Of a stretch of 64,000 bases of DNA, positions 52,489 to 59,911 are shown one piece after another. The notes under the pieces were generated by a model that saw only the letters and a program-made list of their open reading frames with translations, did no database searches and was not told where the DNA came from. The translations under genes were made by a program, and so were the position numbers. Within the stretch, counting starts at the first letter, position 1, and each line of letters opens with the position of its first letter. The DNA is from Wocania arenilitoris (lineage in GTDB: Bacteria > Bacteroidota > Bacteroidia > Flavobacteriales > Flavobacteriaceae), in NCBI RefSeq assembly GCF_021728535.1, contig NZ_JAKKDU010000009.1, forward strand, positions 88,888 to 152,887, in the 5' to 3' direction.

Positions 52489-54344
52489 TGAATCATTTTG
52501 CAAACATACTACGGTATGCAAAACCGTATAAACGATTTGCTGTAGGACACATTATTTCTAATGTTTTTTTTGCTTTGTTTGGAGTTTTATCTTTTATCGT
52601 GCTAATTCCGATGCTAGATATCCTATTTAAAGAAAATGTGGTTGCCCCTACAACAAAACCTACTTTAGAAAAAATAACTGAGATTAAAGATTTTTTCGAA
52701 AACTACCTAGCCTATCAAGTTACCGAGTACTCTCATGGCGATGACCTCAGAGCTCTTTCATTTGTTGTTGTTCTAATTATTTTTATGTTTTTATTTAAAA
52801 ATATTTCAGGGTATTTAGCAAATTATTTTTTAGTTTTTTTACGCAATGGTGTTATTCGTGATTTAAGAAATGGTGTCTATAAAAAAACGGTGGAATTACC
52901 GCTTTCATTTTTTTCAGAAAAACGAAAAGGAGATATATTGTCGAGAGTAACTAGTGATGTTTTAGATTTGCAATATTCCTTTTTATCTGTTTTAGAACTT
53001 ATTGTTAGAGAACCACTAACAATCATTTTTACTATAACAGCTATGCTTTTAATAAGTGCAGAATTAACTTTATTTGTATTTATTTTTATTCCAATAATGG
53101 GCTTTATCATATCAAAAATTGGTAAAAGTTTAAAGCGAAAATCAGATCGTGTTCAAAAAGAACAAGGAACCTTTCTTTCAACCTTAGAAGAGACTTTAAC
53201 AGGACTACGTATTATTAAAGGTTTTAATGCTGAAGATAAATTCAATGGTAAATTTCAAGAATCTACATCTCGTTTTTATCACTTCTCAAACAAACTCTTA
53301 AATCGTCAAAATTTGGCTTCTCCAACCAGTGAGTTTTTGGGCATATGTATTATAGCAGCTATTTTATGGTTTGGAGGATCTATGGTAATAACTGGTGAGA
53401 TAGATTTTTTATTTATATCTAAAAAAGCAACGTTAAAAGGAAGTGAGTTTATAACATATATGGGCTTATCTTATAATATCTTGGTTCCTGCAAAAGCTAT
53501 TTCAAGAGCGCTTTACAATATTAAAAGAGGAGGCGCTGCCGCGGAACGTATTCAAGAAATTATTGACACTCCTAACCCTTTAAAGGATAAAGAAAATGCT
53601 ATTGAGAAAACAACATTTGATTCTGAAATAGAATTTAAAAATATTTCATTCAAGTATGAAAATGAATATGTACTTAAAAACTTTTCTTTAACTATTCCTA
53701 AAGGAAAAACTGTGGCTCTTGTTGGACAATCTGGTAGTGGAAAATCTACTATCGCCAATTTAATTACACGTTTTTACGATGTAAATAACGGACAAGTTTT
53801 AATTGATGGTTTGGACATTAGTGATTTAACAACAAGTTCTTTACGTGCTCAATTGGGTATTGTAACCCAAGATGCTATTCTTTTTAATGATAGTATAAAA
53901 AACAATATGAAATTGGGCAATGACAATGCTACAGATGAACAAATAATTGACGCCTTAAAGGTTGCAAATGCATGGGAGTTTGTTAAAGATTTACCAGATG
54001 GCATTAATACTAATATTGGTGATGCTGGAAATAAACTTTCTGGTGGACAAAAACAACGTTTAAGTATTGCTCGTGCTGTATTAAAGAGTCCACCAATTAT
54101 GGTTTTAGACGAAGCCACATCTGCTCTAGATACCGAAAGTGAACGTTTAGTACAAGTAGCCTTAGAAAACATGATGAAAAACAGAACATCAATTGTTATA
54201 GCCCATAGACTTTCTACCATTCAAAATGCCGATGAAATAGTAGTTTTAAAGAAAGGTAAGATTGTTGAACAAGGTCAACATAAAGATCTTATAACTAAAA
54301 ATGGCACTTACAAGAAACTAGTGGAAATGCAAAGTTTCGAATAG
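52488..54344 (+). CDS. MsbA-like ABC exporter (fused permease-ATPase)
   Basis: A 618-residue half-transporter working as a homodimer in the inner membrane. Transmembrane domain about 1-345 with six helices. ATPase domain about 370-615: Walker A VGQSGSGKST near 408, Q-loop VTQDAILFND, signature KLSGGQKQRLS near 510, Walker B IMVLDEATSALD, H-loop VIAHRLS. It resembles lipid A/lipid flippases of the MsbA type, but the cargo is not proven. It is translationally coupled to the mutase gene, and with the GT2 gene upstream the cluster points to envelope glycolipid synthesis and export. Confidence 0.92.
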   Translation: MNHFANILRYAKPYKRFAVGHIISNVFFALFGVLSFIVLIPMLDILFKENVVAPTTKPTLEKITEIKDFFENYLAYQVTEYSHGDDLRALSFVVVLIIFMFLFKNISGYLANYFLVFLRNGVIRDLRNGVYKKTVELPLSFFSEKRKGDILSRVTSDVLDLQYSFLSVLELIVREPLTIIFTITAMLLISAELTLFVFIFIPIMGFIISKIGKSLKRKSDRVQKEQGTFLSTLEETLTGLRIIKGFNAEDKFNGKFQESTSRFYHFSNKLLNRQNLASPTSEFLGICIIAAILWFGGSMVITGEIDFLFISKKATLKGSEFITYMGLSYNILVPAKAISRALYNIKRGGAAAERIQEIIDTPNPLKDKENAIEKTTFDSEIEFKNISFKYENEYVLKNFSLTIPKGKTVALVGQSGSGKSTIANLITRFYDVNNGQVLIDGLDISDLTTSSLRAQLGIVTQDAILFNDSIKNNMKLGNDNATDEQIIDALKVANAWEFVKDLPDGINTNIGDAGNKLSGGQKQRLSIARAVLKSPPIMVLDEATSALDTESERLVQVALENMMKNRTSIVIAHRLSTIQNADEIVVLKKGKIVEQGQHKDLITKNGTYKKLVEMQSFE

Positions 54345-54364
54345 AAACTTACCATATAAAAACA

Positions 54365-54402
54365 AAAAAAGGATAGAGATTTGGGCCACTATCCTTTTTT
54401 TT
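54365..54402 (+). terminator. Intrinsic terminator of the GT2/mutase/exporter operon
   Basis: AAAAGGATAG pairs with CTATCCTTTT (54389-54398) around a 12-nt loop containing GGGCC, followed by a run of Ts. Confidence 0.85.
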
Positions 54403-54496
54403 ATTCATTGCTAGATTTGGGGACAAGCTAACAACATAAGTAGATTTCTGATACAAACATAAATCAAAAAAATAGACTACACAAGAAAAATTTGCA

Positions 54497-54541
54497 TTTT
54501 ATCGTATTTTATAAACATTTCATCGATAAAATAAAATTAAT
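54497..54541. repeat. Inverted repeat TTTTATCG/CGATAAAA upstream of the third sigma gene
   Basis: TTTTATCG (54497-54504) and CGATAAAA (54534-54541) can form an 8-bp stem with a 29-nt loop; possible operator, 85 bp before the sigma start. Otherwise the 281-bp gap 54345-54625 is AT-rich and empty. Confidence 0.3.
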
Positions 54542-54625
54542 GATCTGGTTTTCAATGTTTTAAAATTTTTAAAAAACACATTAAACTTTTAGTATATTTA
54601 TTAGTCTAATACCAAACTATTTTCT

Positions 54626-55168
54626 TTGATTGACGAAATAGAATTATTAAAACATTTAAAATCTAAAACCTATAAAGAACAAGCATTTAAAACCTTGCTT
54701 ACACTTTATAAGGAACGTTTGTATTGGCACATACGTAGTATTGTAAAATCTCATGACGATGCTGATGATGTATTACAAAACACCTTTATAAAAATTTATA
54801 AAAATATTAATAACTTTAAGGGAGATAGCAAACTGTTTTCTTGGATGTATAGAATAGCCACAAATGAGTCTATTACGCTCATTAATAAAAATGCAAAACG
54901 TTTACAAGTAACAAATGAAGAAGTGCAACAAATAGCTATAAATAATTTAACTACAGATGTTTATTTTGAAGGCGACGCTATTCAACTAAAGCTACAAAAA
55001 GCCATAGCAACTTTACCACAAAAACAGCAATTGGTTTTTAATATGAAGTATTTTGAAGATATAAAATATAGAGATATGGCAGAAATTTTAGAAACTAGCG
55101 AAGGTGCTTTAAAAGCATCATACCATATTGCAGTAAAAAAAATTGAAGACTATTTAACTGATAATTAA
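54626..55168 (+). CDS. ECF RNA polymerase sigma factor (LTXXQ-sensor-linked module)
   Basis: A 180-residue sigma-70 factor. Region 2 at about 20-90 (FKTLLTLYKERLYWHIRSIV, DADDVLQNTFIKIYKNINNF, LFSWMYRIATNESITLI); region 4 at about 120-175 (LPQKQQLVFNMKYFEDIKYRDMAEILETSEGALKASYHIAVKK is the full pattern, here in part). The start is a TTG: no ATG precedes region 2. It is followed within 45 bp by a membrane protein and then an exported LTXXQ-like protein, resembling an envelope-stress sigma system. Confidence 0.88.
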   Translation: MIDEIELLKHLKSKTYKEQAFKTLLTLYKERLYWHIRSIVKSHDDADDVLQNTFIKIYKNINNFKGDSKLFSWMYRIATNESITLINKNAKRLQVTNEEVQQIAINNLTTDVYFEGDAIQLKLQKAIATLPQKQQLVFNMKYFEDIKYRDMAEILETSEGALKASYHIAVKKIEDYLTDN

Positions 55169-55211
55169 ACCTTTTAATATTAAATGAGTCTTAGTATTGA
55201 GTAAAAATAAA

Positions 55212-55718
55212 ATGAAAGACAAAAAATTACATAATATAAAATCTACTGGATTTGAAGTTCCTAAAGGTTATTTTGATGCTTTTGAAGAAAATTTATTAAA
55301 TAAAATAAGTAAAGAAGAAAACACATTAAATGTTAACTCTAATGGATTTAAAACTCCTGAAGGCTATTTTGACAGTCTGGAAGAGCGCATTATTCAAAAT
55401 TTATCAGAAGAAAAAGAAACAAAAGTAATACCTCTTATAAATAGAAAGACAATTATTTATATTTCTAGTATTGCAGCTGCGGTTTTATTATTGTTTAATC
55501 TTTCTATTTTTGAAAGCTCCTTCACAGTTGGAGATTTAGAAACTGAAACTGTTGAGAATTATGTTATCGACGAAAATATAAGTTCTTACGAGATTGCCTC
55601 TTTACTAACTGAAGATGAGTTAAATGAAGATAATCTTGTTGACTATAATTTTGAAGAAGAAAATATTGAAGAATACCTATTAAATAATGCTGATATAGAG
55701 GAGTTATTAATAGAATAA
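55212..55718 (+). CDS. Membrane anti-sigma candidate with duplicated GF-P-GYFD motif
   Basis: A 168-residue protein with one membrane segment at about 79-97 (IIYISSIAAAVLLLFNLSIF). The cytoplasmic part holds two copies of a roughly 23-residue motif: STGFEVPKGYFDAFEENLLN and SNGFKTPEGYFDSLEERIIQ. The periplasmic C-terminus is strongly acidic (EDELNEDN, EEENIEEYLL). A TTG start at 55197 is possible but the ATG at 55212 gives a better N-terminus. Placement between a sigma gene and an exported sensor suggests an anti-sigma factor; the GYFD motif may be the sigma-binding part. Confidence 0.7.
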   Translation: MKDKKLHNIKSTGFEVPKGYFDAFEENLLNKISKEENTLNVNSNGFKTPEGYFDSLEERIIQNLSEEKETKVIPLINRKTIIYISSIAAAVLLLFNLSIFESSFTVGDLETETVENYVIDENISSYEIASLLTEDELNEDNLVDYNFEEENIEEYLLNNADIEELLIE

Positions 55719-55729
55719 TAATAAAACAT

Positions 55730-56173
55730 ATGAAAAAAATACTATTTATTTTAATTCTCTTAGTTTCCGTTAATGCCATAGCACAAAGAGGAGGCAAACG
55801 AGAAAAAATTAAAGCTCTTAAAGTAGCTTTTATAACTGACAAATTAAACTTAACAGCTAAAGAGTCTCAAAAATTTTGGCCTATTTACAATGCTTTTGAA
55901 GAAGAAACTAATGCTATTAGACATAGAGAAATTAGAGTTATAAGAAAGGAGATTAGAGATGATTTAGAAACCATGAGTGAGGCTGATGCCAATACACTAA
56001 TTAAAAGACTTAACGCGGCTGAAAACAAGATGCATAAATTAAGAATTGGACTATCAGAAAAATTGATAAATATTATTCCTGCAAAAAAAATAATTCAGCT
56101 TAAAATAGCCGAAGATGATTTTAGACGCAAAATGTTAGATGAACTTAAAAAAAGAAAAAGAGAGAAGCCATAA
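55730..56173 (+). CDS. Exported LTXXQ/Spy-like sensor protein
   Basis: A 147-residue exported protein, signal peptide ending NAIAQ near 19. The mature part is a charged, all-helical hairpin (ITDKLNLTAKESQKFWPIYNAFEEE, then long Lys/Glu/Arg helices) as in the periplasmic chaperone-sensor group Spy/CpxP/ZraP; the LTAKESQKFWP segment stands where LTxxQ is found. It is third in the sigma module (12 bp after the anti-sigma candidate) and probably binds misfolded protein or the anti-sigma factor. Homologues in Flavobacteriaceae are commonly labelled sensor of ECF-type sigma factor. Confidence 0.78.
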   Translation: MKKILFILILLVSVNAIAQRGGKREKIKALKVAFITDKLNLTAKESQKFWPIYNAFEEETNAIRHREIRVIRKEIRDDLETMSEADANTLIKRLNAAENKMHKLRIGLSEKLINIIPAKKIIQLKIAEDDFRRKMLDELKKRKREKP

Positions 56174-56187
56174 ACCTCTCTTTTTTT
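56155..56187 (+). terminator. Intrinsic terminator of the third sigma module
   Basis: AAAAAGAGAG (56155-56164) pairs with CTCTCTTTTT (56176-56185); the stem overlaps the stop codon of the LTXXQ gene and its 3' tail touches the convergent YCF48-type gene. Confidence 0.75.
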
Positions 56188-57244
56188 ATTCTCTGAAAGT
56201 TAACTTAGAAATTCTTCCAGCTCCAGCAGCATAAGCTATGCTATCGTTTAAAAACCTAATGGTATAAAAACCTTCATCACTTAAATGTTTCCAAGTAGCT
56301 CCTGAGTCGTTACTGTAATCAATACCTTTAAAGCCAATGGCTACAAGCTCCTTCCCTTTTCTGTTTGGAATATACTGCACACAACTTCTGTAACTTGGGT
56401 TTTGATTTTGCGCAACCAATTCCCAAGTTTTTCCGCCATCATTAGTTCTTATTTTATTAGCAGTATTATCATCTGGTTTAGTATAATCTCCACCAATAGC
56501 AAATCCATTGAGTTCATCATAAAAATCGATAGAATAAATCCCTTGTGTTTCCTTCTCTTTAACAATTGGTGTGTTAAAAACCTCCCAAGTTTTTCCTTTG
56601 TTAGGGGAATAATAAACACGTCCAGCAGTAGTCGCAACCCAAGTTTTATCGTCTACAATAGCAATATTGGTATCACTTGCAGCAAAAGCGCCTTCGTTTT
56701 CTGTTCCTTTAGGCAAATCATCGCAAGATAATTTACTCCAAGTATTTCCCCCATCACGAGTAACAATAACACTTAAACAGCCTTCAGTTGAATCTCCAAT
56801 AGCAATACCTTCTTCATCATTCCAAAAATCCATGGAATCGTAGAATGCTTTTGGGTGGTTTTCGTGGTAGACTATAACTTTTTCATCATTCTTAATTTTA
56901 TATAATCTAGCTGGAGATCCAATTGTAATACCAAATCCATTCTTATTAGTTGAAGCAAAAGCTCTAAAATTATTCTCAATACTATCGTGAGCCATTGGAA
57001 TTGGATACACAATATCCAATTTATCATCATAATCACTATAATAAGCAACACCGCCAAAACCATTAGATGTTAGAAAAAACACATTATCATCAACTGTAAT
57101 TTCCAAAGCCCTAACATTCAACAATGAATCTTCTAAAAGATGATTAATTTCAACTTTAGAAAAATTTCTAGCTTTAAATGTTTCCTTTTTCCCACAGGAA
57201 GCCAAAAACAAAAAACATAAAAAAAGAGGCGTCAATAATTTCAT
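56186..57244 (-). CDS. YCF48/BNR-repeat beta-propeller lipoprotein
   Basis: A 352-residue predicted lipoprotein (leader KLLTPLFLCFLFLASC, Cys about 17). Repeated D/N-G-G-x-T-W turns mark propeller blades: VTRDGGNTWSKL, YSPNKGKTWEVF, RTNDGGKTWELV, YSNDSGATWKHL. This is the pattern of YCF48-like photosystem-assembly and BNR/sialidase-type proteins, but no sialidase catalytic residues are visible, so oxidoreductase or sialidase labels would be over-reading. A longer start at 57313 would place 23 polar or aromatic residues before the signal; 57244 is preferred. Confidence 0.8.
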   Translation of the reverse strand: MKLLTPLFLCFLFLASCGKKETFKARNFSKVEINHLLEDSLLNVRALEITVDDNVFFLTSNGFGGVAYYSDYDDKLDIVYPIPMAHDSIENNFRAFASTNKNGFGITIGSPARLYKIKNDEKVIVYHENHPKAFYDSMDFWNDEEGIAIGDSTEGCLSVIVTRDGGNTWSKLSCDDLPKGTENEGAFAASDTNIAIVDDKTWVATTAGRVYYSPNKGKTWEVFNTPIVKEKETQGIYSIDFYDELNGFAIGGDYTKPDDNTANKIRTNDGGKTWELVAQNQNPSYRSCVQYIPNRKGKELVAIGFKGIDYSNDSGATWKHLSDEGFYTIRFLNDSIAYAAGAGRISKLTFRE

Positions 57245-57319
57245 AAACACTAATTTTTGAGAAAGATAAGTCTTAACATTCAAAAAATAAAAACATTCGT
57301 GTATTCGTGGCAATTAACG

Positions 57320-57327
57320 TAACTTTG
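57320..57327 (+). promoter_or_regulatory. Probable -7 element (TAACTTTG) of the RsmB-like gene
   Basis: Fits TAnnTTTG, 17 bp before the ATG at 57345. Confidence 0.4.
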
Positions 57328-57344
57328 CGCCTTATTTATACAAC

Positions 57345-58559
57345 ATGCGATTACACAGAAATTTATGCTTTGCGGTTATTGATGGTTTAACTTTAATTTT
57401 TAATGAAGGGAAGTATGCCGACAAAGTTATTCAGCAGCTTTTAAAACGTGATAAACGTTGGGGTTCGCGCGATAGAGCCTTTGTTGCCGAAACAACTTAT
57501 GATATTGTGCGTTGGAAACGTTTATACGCAGAAATTGCTGATGTAAAAGAACCTTTTGATAGAGATAACCTATGGCGTATGTTTGCAGTTTGGGCTACCT
57601 TGAAAGGTATAAAATTACCAGATTGGAAATATTTTGAAGGCACACCGCTGCGTAAAATAAAAGGACGTTTTGATGAGCTATCAAAAATTAGAAAATTCAA
57701 AGAATCTATTCCAGATTGGATGGACGAAATTGGCAAGAAAGAATTAGGAGATGCTATTTGGACTAAAGAAATTGCGGCTTTAAACGAACAAGCCGATGTT
57801 ATTTTAAGAGTAAACACACTTAAAACTACTAAAGAAAAATTACAAGAGGTTTTATTTGATTCTGATATTGAAACCGAATTTTTAAATGGCTACCCAAATG
57901 CTTTAAAATTAACAGAGCGTGCTAATGTTTTTGCTACTGAGGCTTTTAAAAAGGGTTGGTTTGAAGTACAAGATGCCTCATCGCAATTAGTAGCTGAGTT
58001 TTTAAATGTAGAACCTGGAATGCGAGTTGTTGATACGTGTGCTGGTGCTGGCGGAAAAACCTTGCACATAGCATCTTTAATGGAAAATAAAGGTCAAATA
58101 ATTGCATTAGATATCTATGGCAATAAACTTAATGAGTTAAAACGTCGAGCGAAACGAAACGGTGCTCATAACATTGAAAATCGTGTTATAGAATCGACTA
58201 AAGTTATAAAGAAATTATACGATAAAGCAGACCGCGTTTTAATTGATGCCCCATGTTCTGGTTTGGGTGTGTTAAGAAGAAACCCTGATGCTAAATGGAA
58301 ATTACAACCCGATTTTATTGAAAAAATAAAAACCACACAACAGGATATTTTACAACAATATTCTAGAATGGTAAAAGTTGGCGGGCAACTGGTATATGCA
58401 ACTTGTTCTGTGTTACCTTCTGAAAATCAAGAACAAGTAACTGCCTTTTTAAAATCTGAAGCTGGGGTAAATTTTGAGTTGCTAAAAGATAAAAAAATAC
58501 TAGTCCACAAAAAAGGTTTTGATGGGTTTTATATGGCATTATTGGAGCGTAAAGCTTAA
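57345..58559 (+). CDS. RsmB/NOP-family RNA (cytosine-5) methyltransferase
   Basis: A 404-residue AdoMet-dependent m5C RNA methyltransferase. The N-terminal helical part (about 1-160, DRAFVAETTYDIVRWKRLY) resembles the NusB-like region of RsmB but is short. The catalytic domain has VVDTCAGAGGKTLHIAS (SAM loop) near 227, the IDAPCSGLGVLRRNPDAKW motif IV cysteine near 304, and the YATCSVLPSENQEQV motif VI nucleophile near 355. Both catalytic cysteines are present. 16S rRNA is the likely substrate by family, but the exact base is not assigned. Confidence 0.9.
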   Translation: MRLHRNLCFAVIDGLTLIFNEGKYADKVIQQLLKRDKRWGSRDRAFVAETTYDIVRWKRLYAEIADVKEPFDRDNLWRMFAVWATLKGIKLPDWKYFEGTPLRKIKGRFDELSKIRKFKESIPDWMDEIGKKELGDAIWTKEIAALNEQADVILRVNTLKTTKEKLQEVLFDSDIETEFLNGYPNALKLTERANVFATEAFKKGWFEVQDASSQLVAEFLNVEPGMRVVDTCAGAGGKTLHIASLMENKGQIIALDIYGNKLNELKRRAKRNGAHNIENRVIESTKVIKKLYDKADRVLIDAPCSGLGVLRRNPDAKWKLQPDFIEKIKTTQQDILQQYSRMVKVGGQLVYATCSVLPSENQEQVTAFLKSEAGVNFELLKDKKILVHKKGFDGFYMALLERKA

Positions 58560-58729
58560 TTTCAATAACAATTGAATGATTTAAGAATATTTGTATGACA
58601 AAATTTTCAAAGCACATATTTTCAATAGTTGTAATAATTAATTTTATTTAATTGTTCTTCTAAAGATGATTGCAAAAAAGATATAATTGTACAGTACCAT
58701 TACAAACGTAAAAGATAGTTAGGCAAAAA

Positions 58730-59587
58730 ATGATCAGCCATTTAAAACCTCTCCTCTCAAACCTATTAAACGAGACCATTACAAAAGTATCATCGGTTAG
58801 TGGTGGCGATATTTCTCAAGCCTATAAAATTTACACTACGAAAAACTCATATTTTTTAAAACTGAATAGTGCCAGCACATTAAACATGTTTCAAGCAGAA
58901 GCTTATGGTTTGGAATTGATTGCTAAAACCAACACTATAAAAACACCAAAAGTGATTGCTTTTGATAGTTTTGAAAATTCTGCCTTTTTACTGATGGAAT
59001 TTATAGAATCTAAACGAGCTACCGCTGAAGATTTTAAACTTTTAGGAGAACAACTGGCTACTCTACATAAATGTACTTCGGATAGTTTTGGGTTGGATAA
59101 AGACAATTACATTGGTAGTTTACCACAAAGCAATTCTGCCCACAAAACTTGGGTTAAATTTTATACTCATGAGCGTTTGTTACCTCAACTTGAACTAGCG
59201 CAACAAAAAGGTTTACTTTCTGTTTCTGAATGTCCGTCTGAACAACACATTAAAAATCATTTAGAATTATTGTTTAAAGGCATAAAACCATCGTTACTTC
59301 ATGGTGATTTATGGAGCGGTAATTATCTTATTTCAAAAAATAGTGAACCGTATTTAATTGACCCTGCCGTTTATTACGGACATAACGAAGTTGATATTGC
59401 CATGACAAAATTGTTTGATGGTTTTGGTAATGCCTTTTATGAGTCCTATCACTCGTATTTTCCATTGGATGAAAATACATCTGCCAGAATAGACATTTAC
59501 CAATTGTATTATTTGTTGGTGCATTTGAATTTGTTTGGAAGTAGTTACTATGGCTCGGTGGTTTCTATTTTGAAAAAGTATTTTTAA
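58730..59587 (+). CDS. Fructosamine/ketosamine-3-kinase family protein
   Basis: A 285-residue kinase-like fold protein that phosphorylates protein-bound or free ketosamines, beginning deglycation. N-lobe: ITKVSSVSGGDISQAYKIY and FLKLN (ATP-lysine) near 45. C-lobe: catalytic LLHGDLWSGNYLI near 188 and the DFG-equivalent YLIDPAVYYGHNEVDIAM near 206, the signature of the FN3K family. The length is normal. It lies 170 bp after the RsmB-like gene, in an AT-rich gap without other features, and just before the second repeat cluster. Confidence 0.92.
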   Translation: MISHLKPLLSNLLNETITKVSSVSGGDISQAYKIYTTKNSYFLKLNSASTLNMFQAEAYGLELIAKTNTIKTPKVIAFDSFENSAFLLMEFIESKRATAEDFKLLGEQLATLHKCTSDSFGLDKDNYIGSLPQSNSAHKTWVKFYTHERLLPQLELAQQKGLLSVSECPSEQHIKNHLELLFKGIKPSLLHGDLWSGNYLISKNSEPYLIDPAVYYGHNEVDIAMTKLFDGFGNAFYESYHSYFPLDENTSARIDIYQLYYLLVHLNLFGSSYYGSVVSILKKYF

Positions 59588-59593
59588 TGTTTC

Positions 59594-59643
59594 TGTCATT
59601 CCTGCCTTTCGACTTCGCTCAAGATAAACTTCGGCAGGAATCT
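59594..59643. repeat. Palindromic element GTCATTCCTGCC...GGCAGGAATCT
   Basis: ATTCCTGCC (59598-59606) pairs with GGCAGGAAT (59633-59641); the loop carries TTCGACTTCGCTCAAG. The arms match the palindrome at 17197-17216. Confidence 0.7.
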
Positions 59644-59654
59644 ATTTTATTTCT

Positions 59655-59682
59655 TATCGATTCCGCATCAAGTACGCAATGA
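59655..59682. repeat. Palindromic arm GATTCCGC...CGCAATGAC
   Basis: ATTCCGC and CGCAAT form an imperfect hairpin. It ends 20 bp before the multi-hairpin repeat, just as the arm at 17026-17058 ends 14 bp before copy A. Confidence 0.5.
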
Positions 59683-59702
59683 CAAAACTTTGGCGGATGA
59701 GT

Positions 59703-59786
59703 GCGTTAGGGATTGAAGCATTTGTTGAAGCTCCCCGACGCAGGAGGGAGCGACTGCTGAAAGCCCGACCCAAAGGGTAACGCCCA
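59703..59786 (+). repeat. Multi-hairpin structured repeat, copy B
   Basis: GCGTTA (59703-59708) can pair with TAACGC (59778-59783). Inside: GGGATTGAAGCATTTGTTGAA, the hairpin GCTCCC (59730-59735) / GGGAGC (59746-59751), CGACTGCTGAAAGCCCGA, and a CCC-AAA-GGG turn before TAACGCCCAAA. The flanks agree with copy A at 17073-17164 while the inner stem is of different sequence. Confidence 0.75.
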
Positions 59787-59911
59787 AACAATTGAAAATC
59801 TTGTTGAAAATACTGTTAATAACAGCTTGCGCTTTGATAAAAAAAGACATTCTGAATGGTTAAAAATGTGTATTTTTGCACTTTCTTTAAACACACACAA
59901 ATAGATAGATA

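Larger units (their letters stand above)
59588..59911. other. 324-bp repeat cluster between fructosamine kinase and purL
   Basis: Holds a palindromic element of the ATTCCTGCC family (59594-59643), an AT-TCCGC...CGCAATGAC arm (59655-59682), the multi-hairpin repeat copy B (59703-59786), and a TATTTTTG box (59871-59878) that is the likely -7 element of purL. No gene; minus-strand openings across it are chance. Confidence 0.8.

Noticed and set aside
53849..54220. 123-codon minus-strand frame in the ABC exporter
   Set aside because: Antisense to the Walker/signature region of a clear ATPase domain.
56402..56731. 109-codon plus-strand frame in the propeller gene
   Set aside because: Antisense to the repeated blades of the YCF48-type protein.
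56186..57244. Sialidase
   Set aside because: DGG-x-TW turns are present, but no arginine triad, catalytic Asp or Tyr/Glu pair of sialidases can be located.
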